NCBI RefSeq assembly: GCF_004340665.1
Contig: NZ_SLWO01000008.1
Coordinates: 1 to 64,000 of the forward strand
Direction: 5' to 3'
Source: Pedobacter psychrotolerans
Lineage (GTDB): Bacteria > Bacteroidota > Bacteroidia > Sphingobacteriales > Sphingobacteriaceae
Length of the DNA stretch: 64,000 bases
This document shows positions 23,405-32,719 of this stretch, piece by piece (position 1 is the first letter of the stretch; each line of letters begins with the position of its first letter). The translations under genes were made by a program, and so were the position numbers. A model generated the notes under the pieces. It was not told the origin of the DNA. It made no database searches and saw only the letters and a list, made by a program, of their open reading frames with translations.

Positions 23405-26400
23405 ATGTACTTAATTTTTGATACAGAAACCACAGGTTTGCCCCGCAATTACAATGCGCCAATTACCGATACCGATAACTGGCCGCGTTGTATTCAGATT
23501 GCCTGGCAATTGCATGATGAGATGGGGAGGATGGTTGAGCATCAGGATTATTTAGTTAAGCCAGAGGGCTTTAATATCCCTTATGATGCCGAACGCATTC
23601 ACGGAATATCTACCGAACTTGCCGATGAACAAGGGATTACTTTAGCTGAAGTTTTGGAGAAATTCAATAAGGTGTTATCCAAAGCCAAGTTTATCGTAGG
23701 TCAGAATGTTGGCTTCGACGTAAATATTATGGGCAGCGAGTTTTACCGTTTCGGTATAGAAAACCGCATGGCTGAAATGCCTGTATTGGATACTTGTACA
23801 GAAGTTACGGCCGATTTATTAAAGTTGCCTGGAGGTAGGGGTGGAAGATTTAAATTACCAACACTAACAGAGCTGCATGCTTATCTATTCGGCGTTCCTT
23901 TTAATGAAGCGCACAACGCAACTGCCGATGTTGAAGCCACTACACGTTGCTTTCTGGAACTGATCAAAAGAGAAGTTTTCAAAAAGGAAGAATTACTGGT
24001 TGATGCAGAATATTTTCCACGTTTCAGGGAAGTAAATCCGGAGTCTATCCCGAATTTTGGTATTCAGCATGTCAATCTAAAAGCAGCATCTGATGAAATT
24101 CGCAAGCGACTTCAAAAAGCTGAAGGTGGTGGCGTTTCTAAACAGGAAATTGAACGAAACAAGCAGGAGCTGGCTTCTGCAACCTTTGTACACCTGCATA
24201 ACCATACCCAGTTTTCGGTTTTACAAAGTACCATTAGTATTCCAGCCCTGATCAAAGCTGCGGCATCATTAAAAATGCCTGCCGTAGCCATGACGGATCA
24301 TGCGAATATGATGGGGGCATTTCACTTTGTGAACAATGTTTTAAATCACAATAAAGCAGCAGAGGCTAAAAATGCAGCTTCGATTGAAGCAGGTGAAAGA
24401 CCTACTGAAGTAGTGATGACGCCTATAATCGGCGTAGAGTTTTTTGTTTGTAATAATCACTTAGATCGAACTACAAAAGACAATGGCTACCAAATGGTGC
24501 TGTTGGCGAAAAACAAGGCTGGATACCACAACCTGGCTAAAATGTCATCTATTGCCTATACCAAAGGCTTTTATTATGTTCCCAGGATTGACAGGGAAGT
24601 GATTGAAAAATATAAGGATGATATCATTGTGCTTTCTGGAAACCTTTCTGGTGAGATTTCAAATAAAATCTTAAACATGGGTGAAAACCAGGCAGAGGAA
24701 GCTTTGATTTGGTGGAAGGAACAGTTTGGAGATGATTTTTATATCGAGGTAATGCGACACAGTCAGGAAGATGAAGATCGCGTAAATGCATCCTTAATTT
24801 CATTGGCTAAAAAACATGATGTAAAACTCGTAGCCACCAACAATACTTATTATATTAATAAAAAGGATGCAAATGCCCATGATATTTTACTTTGTGTAAA
24901 AGACGGAGAAAAGCAGGCAACACCTATTGGCCGTGGTCGTGGCTACCGTTATGGCTTGCCAAACCAGGAATACTATTTCAAATCGGGAGAGGAAATGAAA
25001 ACCCTTTTTGCTGATTTACCAGAGGCCATTTTGAATATCCAGGAAATTGTAGATAAAATTGAAATCTACAAACTTGCCCGGGAAGTATTGTTACCGAAAT
25101 TTGATATCCCTGAACAATTTCTTGTGGAAGAGGATGAGGTTGATGGTGGAAAACGCGGTGAGAATAAATTTTTGAGACACCTTACCTACGAGGGTGCAAA
25201 AATCCGTTACGGTGAACTTACTCCACCGATTATTGAGCGTCTGGATTTTGAATTGGCCACAATTGAAAAAACCGGTTATCCGGGTTATTTCCTCATTGTG
25301 CAGGATTTTATTGCTGAGGCACGCCGCAGAGATGTTTCGGTTGGCCCGGGCCGTGGTTCTGCAGCAGGTTCGGTGGTAGCCTACTGTTTATGGATTACGA
25401 ATATTGATCCAATCAAATACGATTTGCTTTTTGAGCGTTTCCTGAATCCGGATCGTGTATCCATGCCCGATATTGATATCGATTTTGATGACGAGGGCCG
25501 TGGCCGTGTAATGGAATACGTAATTAATAAATACGGTTCCAGTCAGGTGGCACAAATCATCACTTACGGAACGATGGCGGCAAAGTCATCCATTCGTGAT
25601 ACTGCCCGTGTGTTGGATTTGCCTTTGTTTGAGGCGGATAAAATAGCGAAGCTGATTCCAAATATGAAGCTGGCGAAAATCTTTACCCTAGATGAAAAGA
25701 GTTTAAAAGATGCTTTACGGCCTGATGAATACGAGCGTGTTCAGGAGTTAAAAGCATTGGGCTTGCTGAAAGATTTAAGTGCCGAAACTATCCAACAGGC
25801 CCAGGTTTTAGAAGGCTCATTAAGAAATACAGGGATTCACGCCTGCGGGGTAATCATCACGCCGAGCGATATCACCAATTTCGTTCCGGTAGCAACCGCA
25901 AAAGATTCTGATTTATATGTTACCCAATTTGATAACTCGGTTGTAGAAAGCGCTGGTTTATTGAAGATGGACTTTTTGGGGTTAAAAACATTAACCTTGA
26001 TAAAAGATACCGTTAAACTGGTGAAGAAAAGGCATGGCATTGACCTCAATCCGGATAACTTTCCGATTGATGATGTGATGACTTACGAGCTTTTCCAGCG
26101 TGGTGAAACCATTGGTATTTTCCAGTACGAGAGTCCGGGGATGCAAAAGTACATGAAGGAGTTAAAGCCAACAGTTTTCGACGATTTAATTGCCATGAAT
26201 GCATTATATCGCCCAGGGCCGATGGAGTATATTCCGAGTTTCGTTCGTCGTAAAAATGGTGAGGAGGAAATTCAGTATGATTTAGATGCCTGTGAAGAAT
26301 ACTTAAAAGAAACTTACGGAATTACCGTTTACCAGGAGCAGGTGATGCTTTTATCGCAAAAGCTGGCTGGTTTTACCAAAGGTGAGGCCGATGTTTTGCG

Positions 26401-27838
26401 GAAGGCGATGGGTAAAAAGCAAAAGGATGTTCTGGATAAGATGAAGCCTAAATTTGTAAAGCAAGCGGCAGAAAAAGGCCATAATGCGGCAACTTTGGAA
26501 AAAATCTGGAAAGATTGGGAAGCATTTGCATCTTACGCTTTTAACAAATCTCACTCCACTTGTTACGCCTGGATTGCTTATCAAACAGCCTATTTAAAAG
26601 CGCATTACCCGGCAGAATATATGGCTGCGGTGCTTTCCAATAATATGAGTGATATTAAACAAGTGGCTTTCTTTATGGAAGAATGTCGCCAGATGGGCGT
26701 AGTGGTATTAGGCCCTGATGTAAATGAATCTGACCTTAAATTTTCGGTAAATGCCAAAGGAGAAGTCAGGTTTGGTATGTCGGCGGTTAAAGGTGTTGGT
26801 GAGAAAGCGGTAGAAAGTATCATTGAAGAAAGAACCTCAAATGGCGCATATGCTACAGTATACGATTTTGCAAAACGTTCCAATACCCGGATCGTAAACA
26901 AAAAAGCTTATGAAAGTTTTGTGTATAGCGGTGCATTTGATGCCTTTGGCGGACATCGGGCACAATATTTTTACATCGGACCAAATGATAAGATGAATGG
27001 CATCGAAAAAATTATTAAGTATGCCAACGATTTCCAGAATAACGAAAATACCTCGCAAGGGTCGTTATTTGGTGGGTCTAAAGCAGATTTAATTCTGGAA
27101 CCTTCCTTACCTGTTTCGCCAGAGTGGGCGCTAATGGATCGCTTGAAATATGAAAAAGATGCGATTGGGATTTTCCTTTCCGGGCACCCTTTGGATAACT
27201 ATAAGCTGGAGCTTGATAAATTTTGTACACATGGTGTTAAACAATTAAGCATTATCAACAAGGTGAGAATGGGAGATACCAATGAGGATATTTTATCGGA
27301 GTTTGCTAAACTGCAAAACCGTGAACTTTGCGTTGGCGGATTGGTAGTGGCTGCCTCTCAAAGAATAACCAAAACAGGTAAGCCTTTCGGAACATTTGTA
27401 TTTGAGGATTATGATGATGCTTGTGAAATGGCCTTATTTGGTGAAGATTTTCTTAAATTTAAATCATTTTTGACAGAAGGATATTTCTTGCAAATAAGAG
27501 GTCGGGTTGGTGAAAGATTCGGAAAGGCAGGTGACTGGGAATTTAAAATCACGGCCATTAACCTCATGTCTGAGTTAAGAGATAAACTGACTAAAAGTTT
27601 AACCATACAAGTGCCAATTGAGCGGGTAAATGAGGAACTCATGAGGGAGATTGAACTCATTTTAGCAGACAATAAGGCAAATTCCGATCAGCAGAACTGT
27701 CAGCTAAATTTTGCAGTTTTTGATAGTGAAAAGCAGATTATGTTAGATTTGTCATCGAAGAATCTAAAAATAAATCCCAACAATAAGTTTCTAGAACAAT
27801 TGCTCGGACTTAATGTTGTTAATTACAAATTGAACTAA
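23405..27838 (+). CDS. dnaE: DNA polymerase III alpha subunit with fused DEDDh proofreading exonuclease
   Basis: The replicative polymerase catalytic subunit, 1477 residues, far longer than the about 1160 of E. coli DnaE. Residues 1 to about 190 are an epsilon-like 3'-5' exonuclease with all five DEDDh residues visible: Asp6 and Glu8 (FDTETTG), Asp105 (VGFD), His170 and Asp175 (HNATADVEA). A PHP domain follows (HLHNHTQFSVLQ from 263), then the polymerase palm with PDIDIDFDDEGRG (Asp689, 691, 693), fingers, tandem HhH and an OB-fold region (LCVGGLVVAASQRITKTGKP). The fused layout is characteristic of Bacteroidetes DnaE. Confidence 0.95.
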   Translation: MYLIFDTETTGLPRNYNAPITDTDNWPRCIQIAWQLHDEMGRMVEHQDYLVKPEGFNIPYDAERIHGISTELADEQGITLAEVLEKFNKVLSKAKFIVGQNVGFDVNIMGSEFYRFGIENRMAEMPVLDTCTEVTADLLKLPGGRGGRFKLPTLTELHAYLFGVPFNEAHNATADVEATTRCFLELIKREVFKKEELLVDAEYFPRFREVNPESIPNFGIQHVNLKAASDEIRKRLQKAEGGGVSKQEIERNKQELASATFVHLHNHTQFSVLQSTISIPALIKAAASLKMPAVAMTDHANMMGAFHFVNNVLNHNKAAEAKNAASIEAGERPTEVVMTPIIGVEFFVCNNHLDRTTKDNGYQMVLLAKNKAGYHNLAKMSSIAYTKGFYYVPRIDREVIEKYKDDIIVLSGNLSGEISNKILNMGENQAEEALIWWKEQFGDDFYIEVMRHSQEDEDRVNASLISLAKKHDVKLVATNNTYYINKKDANAHDILLCVKDGEKQATPIGRGRGYRYGLPNQEYYFKSGEEMKTLFADLPEAILNIQEIVDKIEIYKLAREVLLPKFDIPEQFLVEEDEVDGGKRGENKFLRHLTYEGAKIRYGELTPPIIERLDFELATIEKTGYPGYFLIVQDFIAEARRRDVSVGPGRGSAAGSVVAYCLWITNIDPIKYDLLFERFLNPDRVSMPDIDIDFDDEGRGRVMEYVINKYGSSQVAQIITYGTMAAKSSIRDTARVLDLPLFEADKIAKLIPNMKLAKIFTLDEKSLKDALRPDEYERVQELKALGLLKDLSAETIQQAQVLEGSLRNTGIHACGVIITPSDITNFVPVATAKDSDLYVTQFDNSVVESAGLLKMDFLGLKTLTLIKDTVKLVKKRHGIDLNPDNFPIDDVMTYELFQRGETIGIFQYESPGMQKYMKELKPTVFDDLIAMNALYRPGPMEYIPSFVRRKNGEEEIQYDLDACEEYLKETYGITVYQEQVMLLSQKLAGFTKGEADVLRKAMGKKQKDVLDKMKPKFVKQAAEKGHNAATLEKIWKDWEAFASYAFNKSHSTCYAWIAYQTAYLKAHYPAEYMAAVLSNNMSDIKQVAFFMEECRQMGVVVLGPDVNESDLKFSVNAKGEVRFGMSAVKGVGEKAVESIIEERTSNGAYATVYDFAKRSNTRIVNKKAYESFVYSGAFDAFGGHRAQYFYIGPNDKMNGIEKIIKYANDFQNNENTSQGSLFGGSKADLILEPSLPVSPEWALMDRLKYEKDAIGIFLSGHPLDNYKLELDKFCTHGVKQLSIINKVRMGDTNEDILSEFAKLQNRELCVGGLVVAASQRITKTGKPFGTFVFEDYDDACEMALFGEDFLKFKSFLTEGYFLQIRGRVGERFGKAGDWEFKITAINLMSELRDKLTKSLTIQVPIERVNEELMREIELILADNKANSDQQNCQLNFAVFDSEKQIMLDLSSKNLKINPNNKFLEQLLGLNVVNYKLN

Positions 27839-27882
27839 GTTTCTGGTTGATTAGTTGGTTGTTGTTTAGGTGTATACCTATT

Positions 27883-27898
27883 ATGGAATATATTCCAT
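27883..27898. promoter_or_regulatory. 16-bp perfect palindrome between dnaE and trxA
   Basis: atggaatatattccat is self-complementary with no loop. It lies 45 bp after the dnaE stop and about 80 bp upstream of the trxA -7 box. A protein-binding operator is possible; chance is not excluded in AT-rich DNA. Confidence 0.3.
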
Positions 27899-27979
27899 CA
27901 TCCAATTCACTAAAAAACCAACAAACCATAAGAGTGTCAAATTGACATTACCTTATAGCTGGTATAACAATTGAATACA

Positions 27980-27987
27980 TATATTTG
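27980..27987 (+). promoter_or_regulatory. -7 box of trxA
   Basis: TATATTTG is a perfect TAnnTTTG match 18 nt before the ATG at 28006. It also argues against the in-frame TTG at 27985 as the start, since that codon lies inside the box. Confidence 0.55.
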
Positions 27988-28005
27988 AACATAAAAAAAA
28001 TAATT

Positions 28006-28326
28006 ATGGCATTAGAAATCACCGATGCAAACTTTGAGGAGCTTGTATTAAAATCAGATAAACCCGTATTAGTAGATTTTTGGGCAGAATGGTGTGGCCC
28101 TTGTCGCATGGTTGGTCCTGTTGTAGAAGAAATCGCTAAAGAATACGATGGCAAAGCAGTAGTTGGAAAAGTAAATGTTGATAACAACCCTCAAATTTCA
28201 ATGCAGTTTGGTATTCGCAATATCCCGGCCTTATTATACTTTAAAGACGGTCAGGTTGTTGATAAGCAAGTTGGTGCAGTTCCAAAATCAGTATTAGCTG
28301 ATAAATTGAACAAACAATTAGCTTAA
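28006..28326 (+). CDS. trxA: Thioredoxin
   Basis: A 106-residue cytoplasmic disulfide reductase. The start ATG at 28006 gives MALEITDANFEELVL; the active site is WAEWCGPCRMVGP with the CGPC redox motif, and the conserved cis-Pro follows in IRNIPALLYFKDG. Length and all core residues are standard. It has its own promoter box and a strong terminator, so it is monocistronic. Confidence 0.97.
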   Translation: MALEITDANFEELVLKSDKPVLVDFWAEWCGPCRMVGPVVEEIAKEYDGKAVVGKVNVDNNPQISMQFGIRNIPALLYFKDGQVVDKQVGAVPKSVLADKLNKQLA

Positions 28327-28352
28327 TTACATTTAAGTTATTTAAATATACT

Positions 28353-28384
28353 ACCCGAATTCGTTACAGAGTTCGGGTTTTTTA
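28353..28384 (+). terminator. Intrinsic terminator of trxA
   Basis: Stem acccgaa (28353-28359) with ttcgggt (28372-28378), followed by a T-run to 28383. Confidence 0.8.
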
Positions 28385-28424
28385 TTGCATTATTTTTTTG
28401 TTTATTTAATAAAAATATTGAATC

Positions 28425-29639
28425 ATGCCTATTAATCTATTCAACAACAAAACATTAGGAATTATAATAGCAGGTTTCGCCTTAAACAGCGTGAACATCG
28501 CTTGTGTTTCTGCCCAGAATCCAGTGGAAACTGAAAAGCCTACAGCAGATTATAAACCAGCCTTTGAAGGGCAAACCAGAATTGCTGGGGTGAAAACAGA
28601 AACGCCTTTATCTATTTCCATCATCAATGAAAAATTAGAAAATCCATGGGCCATTTCAGTGCTTCCTAATGGAGGGTTTTTAATTACCCAAAAGCAAGGA
28701 TCAATGGTAATTTTAAGTGCTGATGGAAAATTGAGTAAAAAGATTGACGGGTTACCAAAAGTAGATGCATCTGGTCAGGGAGGATTGTTGGATGTTACTT
28801 TAGATCCAGATTTTGCGAAAAACAGAATGGTTTACTGGACTTATGCAGAACCTCAGGCGAAAGGATCTTTATTAGCCATCGCTAAGGGGAAATTATCGGC
28901 CAGTGAAACAAAAATAGAAAATCAAAAGGTAATTTATCGGGCTACGCCAGCTCATACCGGTAAACTTCAGTATGGCTCAAGAATGGTTTTTGATAAAAAT
29001 GGAAATCTATTTGTCAGCACTGGAGAACGGTCTGATAAAGAAATCAGGGTTCAGGCACAACAACTAAATTCTTCCCTTGGTAAAATTTTGCATTTAACTA
29101 CAGATGGTAAACCTGTACCCAATGGGCCATTTGCCGGTAAAGTAGATGCAAAGCCAGAGATCTATGCTTATGGACTGCGTAATCCTGATGGATTGGCGAT
29201 CAATCCACAAACAGGTGATTTATGGGAAGCAGAATTTGGTCCGCGTGGTGGTGATGAAGTTAATCTCATCAAACCAGGTAAAAACTATGGTTGGCCAATA
29301 ATCACTTACGGGATTGAATATAGCGGTAAAGCAGTTGGCGATGGAATTCAGCAAAAGGATGGGATGGAACAACCTGTTTATTATTGGAATCCAGTAATCT
29401 CACCAGGTTCGATCGCTTTTTACAATAGTGATAAAATTCCGGCATGGAAAGGTAATTTATTTGTCGGCGCTTTGAGTGGTTCGCATATTATACGCCTGGT
29501 AATTAAAGACAATAAAATTGTTGGTGAAGAAAGACTGTTGGAAGGAAAAGGTGAACGTTTCCGCGATTTAGTCGAAAAAGACGGTGCGCTATATGCCGTA
29601 ACCGATAATGGAAAACTTTATAAAATAGCAGCAAAATAA
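28425..29639 (+). CDS. PQQ-dependent sugar (aldose) dehydrogenase family protein, exported
   Basis: A 404-residue six-bladed propeller of the soluble glucose dehydrogenase/YliI type, which oxidises aldoses with PQQ as cofactor. An N-terminal signal peptide (to about residue 31, CVSAQN) exports it. Family motifs are LENPWAISVLPNGGFLITQK, GQGGLLDVTLDPDF, YGLRNPDGLAINPQTGDLWE and AEFGPRGGDEVNLIKPGKN. No PQQ biosynthesis genes are in the window, so cofactor supply is unknown. Confidence 0.85.
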   Translation: MPINLFNNKTLGIIIAGFALNSVNIACVSAQNPVETEKPTADYKPAFEGQTRIAGVKTETPLSISIINEKLENPWAISVLPNGGFLITQKQGSMVILSADGKLSKKIDGLPKVDASGQGGLLDVTLDPDFAKNRMVYWTYAEPQAKGSLLAIAKGKLSASETKIENQKVIYRATPAHTGKLQYGSRMVFDKNGNLFVSTGERSDKEIRVQAQQLNSSLGKILHLTTDGKPVPNGPFAGKVDAKPEIYAYGLRNPDGLAINPQTGDLWEAEFGPRGGDEVNLIKPGKNYGWPIITYGIEYSGKAVGDGIQQKDGMEQPVYYWNPVISPGSIAFYNSDKIPAWKGNLFVGALSGSHIIRLVIKDNKIVGEERLLEGKGERFRDLVEKDGALYAVTDNGKLYKIAAK

Positions 29640-29644
29640 GTTTC

Positions 29645-29908
29645 GGCAGGTGGAACACCAGCCGATAGATAAACTGTGTTTTAACCTCATAGATTTCAAA
29701 AACCTATGACGTTTTTTATTACGTTATTTCCAATTGGTTGGGATCTTACCAACAAAACATTAAGTTTTCCGGCAGGTGAAGACACCAGCCGTTAGAATCT
29801 AAGGAACCAATCTTTTTATTTTTCTATTGGTTGGTGTCTCACCGACCAAAATATTAAGGTGAAGACACAGCCCGTTAGAATCTAAATAACCAATCTTTTT
29901 ATTAGTTT
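29645..29908. repeat. Short imperfect tandem repeats with hairpin arms
   Basis: Two long copies (29731-29823 and 29824-29908) share ttggttgg, a acc-rich arm, attaag, ggtgaagacac and gttagaatctaa followed by aaccaatctttttatt. A partial third copy (ggcaggtggaacaccagccg) sits at 29645-29664. Within the second copy ttggttggtg (29827-29836) pairs with caccgaccaa (29840-29849). The block fills the 275-bp gap upstream of the DUF58 gene; no ORF is seen. Confidence 0.65.
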
Positions 29909-29914
29909 TACCTT

Positions 29915-30832
29915 ATGCAGACTATAAAATATGATCAAGAAACCAGTTTTGGAAACCTGGAATTGCTGGCGAGCCAGGTTGTAGAAGGTTTCATCACCGG
30001 ACTACACAAAAGCCCATTCCATGGTTTTTCTGTAGAGTTTGCAGAGCATCGCCAATACAATAACGGTGATAATGTGAAGAATATCGATTGGAAACTCTAT
30101 GCTAAAACGGATAAATTATACAGCAAACGTTTTGAAGAAGAAACCAATCTTCGCTGTCAGTTCGTGATTGATGTTTCTTCCTCGATGTATTTCCCGGAAC
30201 CGAAATTTAATAAGCTAACTTTTTCTATTCAAGCTGCTGCATCGCTTATGTATTTACTGAAAAAGCAAAGGGATGCTTTTGGACTAAGTCTTTTTTCAGA
30301 TGAAATCTTATTAAATACCCCTGCGAAATCAACAACAGTTCATCAAAAATTTTTGTTTGCCAAGCTGGAAGAGTTGTTGGAAACACCAAAGATTAATGCA
30401 CAAACAAATTTAAGCGAGTCACTTCACCAGGTTGCCGATCTCATCCATAAGCGGTCGCTGGTGGTTATTTTTAGTGATTTGTTCAATACACAAACCAGCC
30501 CTGAACAAACCGATCAGTTCTTTGATGCCCTCCAGCATCTCAAGTTTAATAAACATGAAATTGTAGTTTTCAATGTCGTGGATAAATCCAAAGAAGTAGC
30601 CTTTGAATTTGAAAACCGCCCACATCACTTTATTGATATGGAAACCGGCGATACCATAAAAGTACATACCAATCAAGTCAAGGAGAACTATGTTGCTGCT
30701 ATAGCTTCTTACAGGCAACAAATTTTCTTAAAGTGTGCCCAATACAAGGTAGATCTGATTGATGCCGACATCAATGAAGGTTTTTATCCGGTTCTTCAGG
30801 CTTATTTAATCAAAAGGCAAAAACTAGGTTAA
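29915..30832 (+). CDS. DUF58 domain protein (vWA-like)
   Basis: A 305-residue protein with the DUF58 hallmark VEFAEHRQYNNGDNVKNIDW and KRFEEETNLRCQFVIDVSSS, where D-x-S-S-S is the MIDAS metal site of a vWA fold. DUF58 genes normally sit next to a MoxR AAA+ ATPase and are involved in metallo-cofactor or surface processes. No moxR is present here, so the partner is encoded elsewhere or the gene acts alone. No TM helix is evident, unlike many DUF58 proteins. Confidence 0.85.
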   Translation: MQTIKYDQETSFGNLELLASQVVEGFITGLHKSPFHGFSVEFAEHRQYNNGDNVKNIDWKLYAKTDKLYSKRFEEETNLRCQFVIDVSSSMYFPEPKFNKLTFSIQAAASLMYLLKKQRDAFGLSLFSDEILLNTPAKSTTVHQKFLFAKLEELLETPKINAQTNLSESLHQVADLIHKRSLVVIFSDLFNTQTSPEQTDQFFDALQHLKFNKHEIVVFNVVDKSKEVAFEFENRPHHFIDMETGDTIKVHTNQVKENYVAAIASYRQQIFLKCAQYKVDLIDADINEGFYPVLQAYLIKRQKLG

Positions 30833-30962
30833 ATATAGTAACCTTCACTTCTTCAAAAATTACAAAACATTGTAAATCCAGGCAAACAATAGCATCATTT
30901 TTAAAGTATAAATAGTAATCATATTTAACTGAGGTAATGCCTCAACTTTAAGAATAAAACAT

Positions 30963-32699
30963 ATGGCTAAAAATGTTGCAGAACAGCTGGTAGAAATGCT
31001 GGTTGAGGCTGGCGTAAAAAGAGTTTACGCGGTTACCGGTGATAGTTTAAATTACTTTAATGATGCGGTTAGGCGAAATGGAAAAATTAAATGGATTCAT
31101 GTTCGCAATGAAGAAGTGGGTGCATTCGCTGCGGCCGCTGAAGCGGAATTAGATGGATTGGCTTGCTGCGCAGGCAGTTGCGGACCCGGACACGTTCACC
31201 TGATTAATGGTTTATATGATGCACATAAATCTCACGTTCCGGTAATTGCCATTGCTTCTACCATTGATACCGGGCAATTTGGAATGGACTATTTCCAGGA
31301 AACCAATACCACAAAATTGTTTGATGATTGCAGTTCGTATAACCAAATCGCAACTACTGCTGCTCAGGTGCCACGAATATTTCAGGCCGCTATTCAACAT
31401 GCTGTTCATAACAAAGGTGTTGCTGTTTTTGGTTTGCCAGGCGATGTCGCTCAACTAGATGCGGTTGAAAGTGAAACCTCCATGCAATTATTTAGAAGCA
31501 AACCTGTAATTAGGCCTAATGAGCATGACCTTAATTTATTAGCAGACAGCTTAAATCAAGGAAAAAAAATCACCATTTATTGTGGTATTGGTGCTGCTGA
31601 AGCGCACGATGAGGTGGTAGCCTTAGCAGAAAAATTAAAAGCACCGGTCGGTTTTTCTTTTCGGGGAAAGATGGGTATTCAATACAATAATCCTTACGAA
31701 ATTGGAATGACTGGTTTACTGGGCCAGCCATCTGCCTATCACAGTATGCATGAATCAGATGTGGTATTGCTTTTAGGAACTGATTTTCCTTATCAGAACT
31801 TCATGCCAGAGAAAAATAAAATCATTCAGATTGATGAAAGTCCTGAGAGGTTAGGCAGAAGGGCAAAACTCCATATGGGTTTGTGCGGAGATATCAGAGA
31901 TACTTTATCCGCTTTGCTGCCATTGATCACTTCAAAAACAGATGATAGCTTCTTAAAAGCACAACTTGATTTTTATGGAAAAGTAAAGGAGAACCAACTC
32001 AGTTACGTTAAAGACAAGGGAGAAGAAAATAAAATTCAGCCCGAGTTTGTAGCTGATACCATCAACCGTTTGAGTAACCAGGATGCCATTTATACGGTAG
32101 ATACGGGTATGTGTTGTGTATGGGGAGCCAGATTTATTGATGGTACCGGACAAAGGAAAATGCTGGGTTCTTTCAATCACGGTTCAATGGCCAATGCCAT
32201 GCCAATGGCGATAGGAGCGGCGCTCGCACATCCCGATAGGCAAGTAATTGCACTGTGTGGAGATGGAGGTTTATCGATGTTACTAGGCGATCTGGCCACC
32301 ATTAAACAGTACAATTTACCTATAAAAATTATTGTTTTTAATAACAGGGCCTTAGGTATGGTGAAACTTGAAATGGAAGTAGACGGATTGCCTGATAATG
32401 AAACGGACATGATCAATCCTGATTTTGCTTTAGTGGCACAGGCAATGGGTTTTAAAGGGGTAACCATCAGCAAACCTGAAGATGTAGAAATAGGTATTGC
32501 AAATGCTTTTGCAGAGGATGGACCTGTTTTATTGAATATTATGACTAACCCAAATGCTTTAGCGATGCCGCCGAAAATAGAATGGGAACAAATAAAAGGT
32601 ATGACTGTTTCGATGACCAAGTTAATGCTGGGTGGAAAAATGAGTGAAGTATTTGACACCATAAAATCTAATTATAAACATTTAGGCGAAGTTTTATAA
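30963..32699 (+). CDS. poxB: Thiamine pyrophosphate-dependent pyruvate dehydrogenase/oxidase (PoxB-like)
   Basis: A 578-residue peripheral membrane flavoenzyme that decarboxylates pyruvate to acetate and passes electrons to quinone, or to O2 in oxidase variants. Order: Pyr domain with RNEEVGAFAAAAEAEL (TPP-activating Glu near 50) and GSCGPGHVHLINGLYDAHKS, central FAD domain, PP domain with CGDGGLSMLLGDLATIKQYN and NNRALG. The C-terminal helix (MSEVFDTIKSNYKHLGEVL) resembles the PoxB lipid-binding tail. It is first in a tight operon with a peroxiredoxin and a DsbA-like gene (20 and 7 bp gaps). Confidence 0.85.
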   Translation: MAKNVAEQLVEMLVEAGVKRVYAVTGDSLNYFNDAVRRNGKIKWIHVRNEEVGAFAAAAEAELDGLACCAGSCGPGHVHLINGLYDAHKSHVPVIAIASTIDTGQFGMDYFQETNTTKLFDDCSSYNQIATTAAQVPRIFQAAIQHAVHNKGVAVFGLPGDVAQLDAVESETSMQLFRSKPVIRPNEHDLNLLADSLNQGKKITIYCGIGAAEAHDEVVALAEKLKAPVGFSFRGKMGIQYNNPYEIGMTGLLGQPSAYHSMHESDVVLLLGTDFPYQNFMPEKNKIIQIDESPERLGRRAKLHMGLCGDIRDTLSALLPLITSKTDDSFLKAQLDFYGKVKENQLSYVKDKGEENKIQPEFVADTINRLSNQDAIYTVDTGMCCVWGARFIDGTGQRKMLGSFNHGSMANAMPMAIGAALAHPDRQVIALCGDGGLSMLLGDLATIKQYNLPIKIIVFNNRALGMVKLEMEVDGLPDNETDMINPDFALVAQAMGFKGVTISKPEDVEIGIANAFAEDGPVLLNIMTNPNALAMPPKIEWEQIKGMTVSMTKLMLGGKMSEVFDTIKSNYKHLGEVL

Positions 32700-32719
32700 C
32701 CTGAAATAAACATAAAATA

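Noticed and set aside
30930..30944. Riboswitch or attenuator before poxB
   Set aside because: Only a 5-bp hairpin (tgagg/cctca) is present; no conserved aptamer pattern was recognised.
32177..32662. 161-codon minus-strand ORF inside poxB
   Set aside because: Antisense shadow of the TPP-binding domain; composition (Ser/Ile/Pro rich) is not protein-like and the plus-strand protein is conserved.
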